Positions 34,236 to 41,771 of a stretch of 64,000 nucleotides of DNA are shown here, in pieces. The translations under genes were made by a program, and so were the position numbers. This stretch comes from Chryseobacterium camelliae (lineage in GTDB: Bacteria > Bacteroidota > Bacteroidia > Flavobacteriales > Weeksellaceae): contig NZ_CP115859.1 in the NCBI RefSeq assembly GCF_027920545.1, positions 1 to 64,000 on the forward strand. Direction: 5' to 3'. A model generated the notes under the pieces. The model did no database searches, was not told where the DNA came from, and worked only from the letters and a program-made list of their open reading frames with translations. Within the stretch, counting starts at the first letter, position 1. Each line of letters opens with the position of its first letter.

Positions 34236-35111
34236 TTATGAATATGTTTTCTGAATATTTTGTAAAATATTTTCACATTTAATTCTATTATATCTTTTAG
34301 TTAAAGATATTGTTTTTAAAGAATCTGGTAAGGTTTTGATTAAATCAATCTGTTCTTTCTTTAACAATCTATGTTTTAATGCTTGTAATGTTAATATATG
34401 TGCTTCACTTATATCAATTTTTTTAAATAGATCGAAACAATATTCAAAAATTATAGTATTTGGTACTCTGGGTTCAAAACCATATTTAGACTTAATTATA
34501 TATAAATATTCTGGTTTTCGTAATGAATAGAAAAGAGCCTTGTGATTAATGTTATCAATATTAGATTTTGAATCTCTATCTTTTACTATTTTATTGTTTT
34601 GACTAAGTATAAATACTCCAACATTCTCAGTTATAATTTTTTTTACTTTTTCTAGATGTTTTTCAGAAATTACGATATTTACGTGTTCAAAAAAACTATT
34701 ATAATCATTTAATTGCGAAGAAAGTCTATCAGTAGTATCTATTTCTGATTTAATCTCATATACAGTTGATGTACCATTAAAAACAGCTAAATCAGCTTTT
34801 GATGATTCAACATTAAACTCAGGAATAGCAACACATGAAAACATATCATGATTCGATAGAACTAATTTTTTAAAAATTTTATTTTTAAAAACATATTCAT
34901 TTTTGTATTGCTTTTCTAATACTTTATAGATGCTATCATAAGCATCCAATATTGTAAAATCATTTTCAAATGAAATATAATGTTTAAATAGTTCGACGAG
35001 ATTACTTATTTCTTTAAATTGATTATTAGCAAAATAGTCTATATAAATTGGTGAAAACAATTTTGCAATAGAAGCATAATCAGAGCTATTTAGTTTCGAT
35101 TTAATTTTCAT
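34236..35111 (-). CDS. sce7726 family protein, PD-(D/E)XK nuclease-like
   Basis: A 291-residue protein resembling the sce7726 family. Its middle carries a restriction-type active site: Glu98 in AIPEFN, Asp107 in SKADLAVF, Glu119-Ile-Lys121 in YEIKSEID, and then Q133-L-N-D-Y137, the QxxxY motif of RecB/Cas4-like nucleases. An intact catalytic set suggests DNA cleavage or binding. It is the first gene of a two-gene operon with the sce7725-like gene, 48 nt away. The association and the accessory location suggest defence; this is not established. Confidence 0.8.
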   Translation of the reverse strand: MKIKSKLNSSDYASIAKLFSPIYIDYFANNQFKEISNLVELFKHYISFENDFTILDAYDSIYKVLEKQYKNEYVFKNKIFKKLVLSNHDMFSCVAIPEFNVESSKADLAVFNGTSTVYEIKSEIDTTDRLSSQLNDYNSFFEHVNIVISEKHLEKVKKIITENVGVFILSQNNKIVKDRDSKSNIDNINHKALFYSLRKPEYLYIIKSKYGFEPRVPNTIIFEYCFDLFKKIDISEAHILTLQALKHRLLKKEQIDLIKTLPDSLKTISLTKRYNRIKCENILQNIQKTYS

Positions 35112-35131
35112 TTTATAAAGACTAAGACATT

Positions 35132-35139
35132 CAAATATA
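35132..35139 (-). promoter_or_regulatory. Promoter -7 box of the sce7726-sce7725 operon
   Basis: Minus-strand TATATTTG, 20 nt before the ATG at 35111. Confidence 0.55.
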
Positions 35140-35270
35140 AAACATATTTAATTAAAAAAATCTGCAAAAATAGTTAATTTTCCTCATATAACTTGTTACA
35201 TAAAGATATTAAAACAATTATTCTTTATCTGAATCCTTATTCTTTGTTTGACCTTAAAGAATAATTTTCA

Positions 35271-35402
35271 TTAGTCTTTTTTATCAGCAACAGGCTTATC
35301 CTGCTTAACATCTTCATCAACAGATTTGTCTTTGGCCTTTTGTGCAGTAGTCAGGACCAATTTATCTAAATTTTCAGTGATGAATTCTTTTAATGATTTC
35401 AT
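35271..35402 (-). CDS. Tiny protein starting MKSLKEFITENL (paralogue 2)
   Basis: A 43-residue protein: MKSLKEFITENLDKLVLTTA followed by a charged tail rich in Lys, Asp and Val. It shares its first twelve residues (8 identical) and its flanking DNA with the frame at 32269-32409. The in-frame ATG at 35483 is rejected because its extension is the conserved upstream region of both copies. A small indel near the end shifts the stop relative to paralogue 1. It is the last gene before the right 53-bp repeat. Confidence 0.6.
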   Translation of the reverse strand: MKSLKEFITENLDKLVLTTAQKAKDKSVDEDVKQDKPVADKKD

Positions 35403-35480
35403 AATAATGTAATTGAAATTAATTGAATTTAGAGTATATATAAAACTTCTTTGATTGACCACTTTTAGAATCGAAAGTTT
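35403..35480 (-). repeat. Duplicated upstream region of the tiny genes, copy 2
   Basis: On the plus strand GAATTTAGAGTATATAT and GAATCGAAAGTT occur here in the same order and spacing as at 32417-32472 upstream of paralogue 1, so promoter and leader were duplicated with the gene. Confidence 0.7.
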
Positions 35481-35486
35481 CAAAAG

Positions 35487-35516
35487 AAAATTGCATCAAT
35501 TTGATGATGCAATTTT
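35487..35516. terminator. Terminator of the lipoprotein pair
   Basis: AAAATTGCATCA and TGATGCAATTTT form a perfect 12-bp stem with a 6-nt loop. It lies downstream of the minus-strand lipoprotein genes, beyond the 53-bp repeat. Confidence 0.8.
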
Positions 35517-35523
35517 TGTTTTG

Positions 35524-35576
35524 ATGAAGTTGTTTTATTTATGGTACAACATTATATATCATTATCTAAATTTATT
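35524..35576 (-). repeat. Right copy of the 53-bp inverted repeat
   Basis: The reverse complement matches 27996-28048 at 52 of 53 positions. It overlaps the stop codon of the 214-residue lipoprotein gene. Outside the 53 bp the similarity fades at once on the gene side and within about 10 bp on the other. Confidence 0.9.
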
Positions 35577-36216
35577 CTTTAAATTGAATATTGGTACATT
35601 TATTTTTTTCGTACCAATCAATCCAGATTTTTCTGTCTTTTTCGTAAGCTCCTCCGGGATATTTTCTGGAATAATTAAGTGTACTTTCAAAAGTAACGTG
35701 GCTATATTTGGAAATAAATCCTAGAGACTTATTAAATTGCTGATTTTGGTTTTTATAGATTAAACTATCAATTGTTTTTATATTTGAGAAAAACTCTTTT
35801 TTAAACTCAAGATTTTCTTTACAGTCAATTGTTTTTCCACAAATATTGAGGCAGTCTACAAGAAAAAGAACATTATTTTCATATTCGAAATACTTGTCTT
35901 CCACGGGAAATAAGCTTCCTCCTCTCGTTAAATATTCATAAGTGTTTGCAGCATCAGTTTTAATAGTTAGGAGATAAAATTTCCCCAAAATTATATTGGA
36001 TTTAAAAGGTTGATCACAGTATTTTGGTTTGGAAAACACCGCGTTCAAAGTGTCATTTTTGATTAAGAAAACATAGTTATTGTCAGTAGAATCAATTTTA
36101 TTTATTTCAGCAACAATTTTTATTGTTTCCGACCGAAAATGGATATCTCGAATATGGTAAGATTTACAAGCAATAAGAAATAGAACTACAAAAAGTATAG
36201 AAATTAATTTTTGCAT
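35572..36216 (-). CDS. Predicted lipoprotein, paralogue of its upstream neighbour
   Basis: A 214-residue protein with a lipoprotein signal (lipobox FLIAC, Cys17). The N-terminal half (AEINKIDSTDNNYVFLIKND ... FSKPKY) resembles the neighbouring 150-residue lipoprotein in layout. The C-terminal part has a helix with Lys/Glu and ends in KIWIDWYEKNKCTNIQFKE. Unknown function. It starts 2 nt after the stop of the upstream gene. Its last codons lie within the 53-bp repeat, so its end may have been altered there. Confidence 0.7.
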   Translation of the reverse strand: MQKLISILFVVLFLIACKSYHIRDIHFRSETIKIVAEINKIDSTDNNYVFLIKNDTLNAVFSKPKYCDQPFKSNIILGKFYLLTIKTDAANTYEYLTRGGSLFPVEDKYFEYENNVLFLVDCLNICGKTIDCKENLEFKKEFFSNIKTIDSLIYKNQNQQFNKSLGFISKYSHVTFESTLNYSRKYPGGAYEKDRKIWIDWYEKNKCTNIQFKE

Positions 36217-36218
36217 GA

Positions 36219-36671
36219 TTAATGTTTTACAGGATTAATATATCTTAAAAGAGTAAATCCGGGATTAATCTTATTTCCGGTAATGTTCTCACAATTAGTA
36301 AAATATTCAGATTTCATTCCGGGTTCCCAAACTATAACATCATTCTCAATATATGTTGTTTCTAGTGGTTTTCCGTTGTTGAAACAATTGGCATATTGCA
36401 TTTCTTTATTGAGAATCAAATTATATGATCTGTTAAGTTTTTTGGGTAGATAATTTTTATGAACAAAATTAGAATCCACTGCCTTTACGAAAATACCTTC
36501 AATTGAATCATTTTTAAAATGAAAAATATGGATTCCGTTCTTTGTTTCTATTTTAAAGAATTTAGCCTTTGTAATGACCGTATTGTCTCGTAAAACATAT
36601 TGAGTTTCATTTCTTGAAATACAACTTGTAAAAAAACTTAGAATCAGTATCAATATTATATTTTTCATCAT
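36219..36671 (-). CDS. Predicted lipoprotein, first of a pair
   Basis: A 150-residue protein with a short lipoprotein signal (lipobox FFTSC, Cys17). The segments AKFFKIETKNGIHIFHFKND and LPKKLNRSYNLIL correspond to the same positions in the downstream 214-residue protein, so the pair arose by duplication. No known domain recognised. Outer-membrane or inner-membrane attachment is expected. Confidence 0.7.
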   Translation of the reverse strand: MMKNIILILILSFFTSCISRNETQYVLRDNTVITKAKFFKIETKNGIHIFHFKNDSIEGIFVKAVDSNFVHKNYLPKKLNRSYNLILNKEMQYANCFNNGKPLETTYIENDVIVWEPGMKSEYFTNCENITGNKINPGFTLLRYINPVKH

Positions 36672-36760
36672 AAATCAAAAATATAAATCTTTTTAGAATA
36701 TGCATTAATATTTTTATTGGGAACATTTTTTGAATACCTTAGATCAACCTATTTTTCATA

Positions 36761-38407
36761 ATGATTATGTTCGATAAGCAGCAACGAAAACTCAAAAGAT
36801 CAGCCAGGTTATTTTCTGTATTAAGCAAATACGGATTTAAAGATGTATTGGCAAGAATGCAGGGCGGAAAAAAAGCAGATGAAACATCGGAGGAGATTGT
36901 TTCCAAAGGAACTGTTTACGAGAGAATTCGATTGGTGCTGGAAGAATTGGGACCGACTTTTGTAAAATTAGGACAGACTTTCAGTAACAGAGAAGATTTG
37001 CTTCCTAAAGAACTGATTCAGGAATTACAAAAGCTGCAGGATAAAGTCGATACCGTAGAAATGAATGTAGAGGAAATTCTTGAAAATGAGTTTAATATTT
37101 CTGTGGATGAGCATTTTATCAATATTCAAAAAGATCCGTTGGCAACCGCTTCTATTGCTCAGGTGTATAAAGGAGTTTTGCTTGATGGAACCGAAGTGAT
37201 CCTAAAAATTAAAAAACCGGATGTTCAGACGGTTATTGAGGATGATCTCTTGCTGATCAAAGATCTTGAAAAACTGGTTTCCTCTTACTCGGAAATAGGA
37301 GAGAAGCTGAATCTGAAACAGGCAGTTTCTACATTTGAAAAGTCTTTGCTAGAGGAAGTTTCGCTCATTAACGAAAAAGAAAATATACTACAGTTCAGAA
37401 GGAATTTTAAAAACAACAAAGAAACTTATGTTCCGAAAGTCTATGAAGAATTTTGCAACAACAATATTCTTTGTATGGAATTTATCGACGGAATAAAAGT
37501 TACGGATACCGCTGTTCTTTTAGCGAATGATATTGATCCGGTACCGGTTTCGGAAGCTGGGTTGAGACTTTTTGTCTCTCAGATCTTAGATTACGGGTTT
37601 TTCCATGCAGATCCTCACGCAGGGAACATCTTAGTAACAAAAGACGGAAAAATTGTTTTTATAGATTTTGGAGCAGTGGGTAAAATTCCACCTAATGATA
37701 AAGAAGTCCTTGAAAATCTGATCGTGAGTTTTGTGGCGAAAAATCCTCACAAAATTGTAAGATACCTGAAAAAAATGGCAATTAGCTACCAAATTCCGGA
37801 CGAAAGAAGATTTGAAAACGATGTGGAAGATATTTTGAATTTTGTTCACAGCTCTTCCTTGAAAGAAATCAATGCGCAGGTGATTATCAACAAAATGAAA
37901 GATGTTTTAAAGGATAACCGATTGTACATGCCGGATTATTTTTATCTTTTATTTAAAGGAATCACTTTGATAGAAGGAGTTGGACGAAGTATCAATCCTG
38001 AATTGGATATTGTAAAAAGCTTACAACCTTATACTAAAAAAATATTTACAAGAAAGATCAATCCAAAGAATCTTTTGAAAACCGGAATGGACAGAATGAT
38101 GAATTTCACCGATAATGTGGACGAAATTCCGAAAGAACTGCGTTCTGTTCTGCAAAAACTGGATGAAAATAAATTCACTGTTTCAAGCGAAATAAAAAAT
38201 ATTGAAAAAACGAATCAGCTCATTAAATCAAGTGTGGTTAATTTGATTTTAACGATGGTTTTAGGAGCTAATATGATTGCAACCGCGATAGTTTTTGTTT
38301 CAGAATCCGGACCTAGAATCGGAGAATTGTCATTGGTTGCTGTTTTAGGATTTATCTTTTCAGTATTTTTAGTGATTGTTATTTTGCTGAGAATTACAAG
38401 AAAGTGA
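36761..38407 (+). CDS. AarF/UbiB (ABC1) family kinase-like protein
   Basis: A 548-residue member of the atypical UbiB/COQ8 kinase family. Seen: the inhibitory KxGQ signature in TFVKLGQTFSNREDLLP, the Ala-rich loop and lysine in ASIAQVYKG and EVILKIKKP, the catalytic FHADPHAGNILVTKDG and VFIDFGAVG. Two hydrophobic helices end the protein (about 495-545). Relatives are ATPases needed for quinone synthesis; in this menaquinone-type lineage the role is inferred only. It marks the return to conserved genes. Confidence 0.92.
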   Translation: MIMFDKQQRKLKRSARLFSVLSKYGFKDVLARMQGGKKADETSEEIVSKGTVYERIRLVLEELGPTFVKLGQTFSNREDLLPKELIQELQKLQDKVDTVEMNVEEILENEFNISVDEHFINIQKDPLATASIAQVYKGVLLDGTEVILKIKKPDVQTVIEDDLLLIKDLEKLVSSYSEIGEKLNLKQAVSTFEKSLLEEVSLINEKENILQFRRNFKNNKETYVPKVYEEFCNNNILCMEFIDGIKVTDTAVLLANDIDPVPVSEAGLRLFVSQILDYGFFHADPHAGNILVTKDGKIVFIDFGAVGKIPPNDKEVLENLIVSFVAKNPHKIVRYLKKMAISYQIPDERRFENDVEDILNFVHSSSLKEINAQVIINKMKDVLKDNRLYMPDYFYLLFKGITLIEGVGRSINPELDIVKSLQPYTKKIFTRKINPKNLLKTGMDRMMNFTDNVDEIPKELRSVLQKLDENKFTVSSEIKNIEKTNQLIKSSVVNLILTMVLGANMIATAIVFVSESGPRIGELSLVAVLGFIFSVFLVIVILLRITRK

Positions 38408-38523
38408 TTTTGTGTCCCACAGATTTCACAAATTACTCAGATAAGTTTAAACATCTTCGGAGTCAGAAAAATGATAAGATTCCTTTTTAATACTCACTTC
38501 AAAATCATACAAAATTAATTATC

Positions 38524-38531
38524 TATCTTTG
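38524..38531 (+). promoter_or_regulatory. Promoter of the DEAD-box gene, implying a leaderless mRNA
   Basis: TATCTTTG ends 4 nt before the ATG at 38536. Confidence 0.7.
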
Positions 38532-38535
38532 CAAA

Positions 38536-39888
38536 ATGGAAAAACTCACTTTTGCAGATTTTGACCTTCCGGTTAAAATTCTTGATGTTTTAGCAGATTT
38601 AGAATTATTTGAACCCACTCCAATCCAGGAAAAAAGCTTGAAACCCATCCTTTCAGGAAGAGATGTAATGGGAATTGCACAGACCGGAACAGGAAAAACA
38701 TTAGCCTATCTTTTACCGGTTTTGAAAACCTGGAAATACAACAAATCCGGGAATCCAACAGTTTTGGTATTGGTTCCAACGAGAGAATTGGTAGTTCAGG
38801 TAACTGAAATTCTTGAAAAATTAACGGAAAACATTACTGCAAGAGTTATCGGAATTTACGGAGGAAAAAATATCAATACACAAAAGTTATTGTTTAACGA
38901 GGGTTGTGATATTTTGGTAGGAACTCCGGGAAGAGTGATGGACTTGTCTATTGACAATGCGATTTCGTTAAAAGAAGTACAGAAGTTGATCATTGATGAA
39001 TTTGATGAAATGCTGAATTTAGGATTCAGACCACAATTGACGCACATTTTTGAGATGATGAAGGAAAAAAGACAAAATATCTTGTTCTCTGCTACCATGA
39101 CCGAAGCGGTTGATGAAATGCTGGATGAGTATTTTGCAAGTCCTGTTGAAATTTCATTGGCAAAATCGGGAACTCCGCTTGAAAAAATAGAACAGACAGC
39201 TTATAAAGTTGAAAACTTCAATACCAAGATTAATTTGCTGGAAAATTTATTGAAAAACCAAGACGATATGTCTAAGGTTTTGATTTTCAATAATAATAAA
39301 AAACATGCAGATTTATTATTCACTAAAATTGATGAGCTTTTCCCTGGGCAGTTTGATGTGATTCACTCTAATAAATCTCAGAATTACAGGTTGAAGGCGA
39401 TGAAACGTTTTGAGAATGAAGAAATCAGGGGTTTGATTACTACGGATGTCATGGCGAGAGGTTTGGATATTTCTGATATTACTCATGTTATCAACTTTGA
39501 AACTCCCGATATTCCGGAACAATATATTCACAGAATCGGTAGAACGGGTAGAGCGGATAAAGACGGTAAAGCAATCACTTTCGTGACGAAAAAAGAAGAA
39601 CCGTTGATTCTTGACATCGAATTGTTGATGGATAAAGATTTAAAATTCATCGGTTTCCCTGAAGAAGTGAAGATCAATCCTAAGAAAATTGCTTCAGAAG
39701 AAGATCAGGTTGTCATGAAAAACCCTGCACAAGTCAAATTAAATGATGGTGGAGGTGCTTTCCACGAAAAGAAGGCGAAAAACACCAAAGAAAACTGGGG
39801 TGGACCTTCAAAAAGAAAGGCACCAAAGAAGTTTGGAGCCAACAGAGCACAACAGAAAGCAATCTCTAAGTCTAAGAGAAAGAAATAA
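38536..39888 (+). CDS. DEAD-box RNA helicase
   Basis: A 450-residue ATP-dependent RNA helicase. Motifs in order: Q motif TPIQEKSL, I AQTGTGKT, Ia PTRELV, Ib GTPGR, II IIDEFDEM, III SATM, then TTDVMARGLDI and VI HRIGRTGR. Motif II reads DEFD rather than DEAD. A basic C-terminal tail (KRKAPKKFGANRAQQKA) probably binds RNA. It may act in ribosome assembly or cold adaptation, as relatives do. Confidence 0.95.
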   Translation: MEKLTFADFDLPVKILDVLADLELFEPTPIQEKSLKPILSGRDVMGIAQTGTGKTLAYLLPVLKTWKYNKSGNPTVLVLVPTRELVVQVTEILEKLTENITARVIGIYGGKNINTQKLLFNEGCDILVGTPGRVMDLSIDNAISLKEVQKLIIDEFDEMLNLGFRPQLTHIFEMMKEKRQNILFSATMTEAVDEMLDEYFASPVEISLAKSGTPLEKIEQTAYKVENFNTKINLLENLLKNQDDMSKVLIFNNNKKHADLLFTKIDELFPGQFDVIHSNKSQNYRLKAMKRFENEEIRGLITTDVMARGLDISDITHVINFETPDIPEQYIHRIGRTGRADKDGKAITFVTKKEEPLILDIELLMDKDLKFIGFPEEVKINPKKIASEEDQVVMKNPAQVKLNDGGGAFHEKKAKNTKENWGGPSKRKAPKKFGANRAQQKAISKSKRKK

Positions 39889-39889
39889 C

Positions 39890-39925
39890 AAAAAACGATT
39901 CCAATTTTGGAATCGTTTTTTTTTG
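39890..39925. terminator. Terminator of the DEAD-box gene
   Basis: AAAACGATTCCA and TGGAATCGTTTT pair perfectly with loop ATTT and a long T-run. Confidence 0.9.
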
Positions 39926-39942
39926 TATATTATGAAATAATT

Positions 39943-40413
39943 TTATTTTTCATCATCTTCATCAAGAAAATCCAGCTCATCGTCCGTTTGGGTATAATCA
40001 TGTGATATTCCCGGAGGATTGAACAACCCCCAATTGTCTACAATGTAATGGTTAGGATTAAATTTAGCAATCCAATCAATAAATAAAAGTCGAAAATCTT
40101 CTATAAGATTTCTGATAATTTTGTAATATTTAGCTTCGGAAAATCCCAATGGTTCCAGCGTATTTCCACCCACCATAATATCTTTGGCTGCTTTTCGTAT
40201 AATAGCAGCATTTTCCATTTTAATATCATATAATTTTACCGCTTCCGCACCACAAATTTTTGCTTGAATCATCATTATATCTCCCAATAGATTTGATCTT
40301 AATTGTTGTAAATAGTCATTATCCTCGGGAAACAAATCGGTAATGGTTTGTAGCGTTTTGAAGATTTCTTCAGCCTTTTTATAAATTGGTAAATTTTGTG
40401 CAAGTTCAGTCAT
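39943..40413 (-). CDS. Helical protein resembling the four-helix-bundle (bAvd-like) family
   Basis: A 156-residue, almost wholly helical protein with an acidic tail (DELDFLDEDDEK). The N terminus LPIYKKAEEIFKTLQTI followed by LRSNLLGDIMMIQAKI, a middle helix and YKIIRNLIEDFRLLFIDWIA match the helix pattern of small four-helix-bundle proteins such as Avd. No reverse transcriptase or variable repeat is visible, so a diversity-generating role is not supported. It begins 1 nt after the stop of the SGNH hydrolase gene, so the two are likely co-expressed. Confidence 0.6.
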   Translation of the reverse strand: MTELAQNLPIYKKAEEIFKTLQTITDLFPEDNDYLQQLRSNLLGDIMMIQAKICGAEAVKLYDIKMENAAIIRKAAKDIMVGGNTLEPLGFSEAKYYKIIRNLIEDFRLLFIDWIAKFNPNHYIVDNWGLFNPPGISHDYTQTDDELDFLDEDDEK

Positions 40414-40414
40414 T

Positions 40415-41068
40415 TTATTTCATATAAGAATTCATTACAGAAGTCCAAAGTTTATAACCTTCAGGGGTCATATGCAACCTGTCTTCTACAAAAAGTTCAT
40501 TTCGGATATTGCCATTTGCATCATTCATAACGCCTGTAATATCTATAAATTCTGAGTTTTTTTGTTTTTTCATGAATTTAGCAATCTTTTTATTGGCTTC
40601 CTTCATTTGTGGCCATAGTTTTTCTCTGCTCGGCGAATATTTTATGGAAATATAATCGACTTCTATTTTCGGGAATTTCTGACGGATTTTTTTGTAGAAT
40701 GTTTTGAATCTTCCAACGACAACATCAGCTTTTAGCTTGTCATCATCTGCAAAATCGTTTTCACCGCAATAAATAATAATCTGTTTGGGTCGATAATTTA
40801 AAAGATCATTAGCGTAATAATTTAAATCTGTAAGTCTGGAACCTCCGAAACCTCTGTTGATGATTGTTTTGGCCGGAAAATAAGTGGCTACGTCCGTCCA
40901 TTTTGTGAAAGATGAACTTCCTATCAAAAGTATAGCATCCTGAGGTGGGGGATTTTCCTGATCTGATTTTTTAAAATTTTGAATGTCTTGCCAGAACATC
41001 GGCTTTTTTTCCTGAGAAAAGAAAAGGGCAAAAGTCAGCAGTAAGAACGCTGATAACATCTTCTTCAT
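40415..41068 (-). CDS. Secreted SGNH/GDSL hydrolase
   Basis: A 217-residue esterase-like hydrolase with a signal peptide (about 1-19, FFSQ). Block I is ILLIGSSSFTKW (nucleophile Ser), block II the glycine in NRGFGGSRL, block III YCGENDFADD (Asn) and block V DRLHMTPEGY (Asp, His), so the catalytic set is complete. Likely substrates are acetylated glycans or lipids in the periplasm. First gene of the pair with the four-helix protein. Confidence 0.9.
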   Translation of the reverse strand: MKKMLSAFLLLTFALFFSQEKKPMFWQDIQNFKKSDQENPPPQDAILLIGSSSFTKWTDVATYFPAKTIINRGFGGSRLTDLNYYANDLLNYRPKQIIIYCGENDFADDDKLKADVVVGRFKTFYKKIRQKFPKIEVDYISIKYSPSREKLWPQMKEANKKIAKFMKKQKNSEFIDITGVMNDANGNIRNELFVEDRLHMTPEGYKLWTSVMNSYMK

Positions 41069-41103
41069 TGTTTTCTAATTTTGTAGGATAAAGGTATAAA
41101 AAA

Positions 41104-41123
41104 ACTCCCGTTTTTTCGGGAGT
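41104..41123 (-). terminator. Terminator of the lipocalin-like gene
   Basis: ACTCCCG and CGGGAGT with loop TTTTTT; on the minus strand a T-run follows. Confidence 0.85.
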
Positions 41124-41132
41124 TGCATGTTG

Positions 41133-41600
41133 TTATCTTTTGTATGATGTGTAAACGAGATCGTTTACTCCGTCTCCGTTATAATCATAAGCATTGAATA
41201 ATTCTAAAACCTTAAGTTCAGAGCTAGATAAAATCTCTACTTTATATGGTCGGTCATTATCATTATTATACTTGATGTTAAGAAGTTTAGTTTCGGTATC
41301 ATAAGTATATTTACCTTCATTTTTACCATTGATTTTACAGTCTGCACCTGTGCCTCCGTAATAGGTATATGAAATAGAATAATCAATACTGAAAGAAGTA
41401 ATGTCTTTTGTACTGCATCCGGTTACAGGGGTAGTTAAAAGAACAGTTTTATTATCTTTTCCCGATACAATTTCCGTTTTACTTGTCTTCCAATCTCCTT
41501 TTAGAGTATCTAATTCATATGCTTGCATATTATCGTCTTCACAAGAAGTAAGCGCCAAAGCTGAAAAGGCAAATAAAAGTAGCTGTTTTTTCATTTTCAC
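41133..41600 (-). CDS. Lipocalin-like lipoprotein
   Basis: A 155-residue lipoprotein (lipobox LALTSC, Cys20). The mature part has the opening of the lipocalin-like family, LKGDWKTSKTEIVSGKDN, followed by alternating strands (YTYDTETKLLNIKYN). A loop near the end, DYNGDGVNDL, resembles a calcium-binding EF-hand or dockerin loop. The ligand is unknown. Single gene. Confidence 0.8.
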   Translation of the reverse strand: MKMKKQLLLFAFSALALTSCEDDNMQAYELDTLKGDWKTSKTEIVSGKDNKTVLLTTPVTGCSTKDITSFSIDYSISYTYYGGTGADCKINGKNEGKYTYDTETKLLNIKYNNDNDRPYKVEILSSSELKVLELFNAYDYNGDGVNDLVYTSYKR

Positions 41601-41697
41601 AAATTTAAGAATGTGCTAAAATATAAATAAATTTGTAATATCAGTAATGAAATAAAGGTTTTTTAAATGAATGTTTGCAAAAAAAATAAATTTATCT

Positions 41698-41771
41698 GTT
41701 TAAGGTTTAAAGTTTAGAGTTTCCTGTCCCTATTTTAAACTTTAAATTGAAAACTCTAAACCTTAAACTGC
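41698..41771. repeat. Dispersed palindromic repeat R6
   Basis: GTTTAAGGTTTAAAGTTTAG on the left is answered by AAACTCTAAACCTTAAAC on the right, with a second inner pair TTTAAACTTTAAA. It separates the lipocalin-like and alcohol dehydrogenase genes and codes for nothing. Confidence 0.75.

Noticed and set aside
32269..35402. Ribosomally made modified peptide cluster
   Set aside because: The tiny genes look like precursors, but no ATP-grasp ligase, radical-SAM enzyme, protease or exporter lies nearby.
39943..40413. Diversity-generating retroelement
   Set aside because: Only an Avd-like helix pattern is present; no reverse transcriptase, template repeat or variable repeat was seen.
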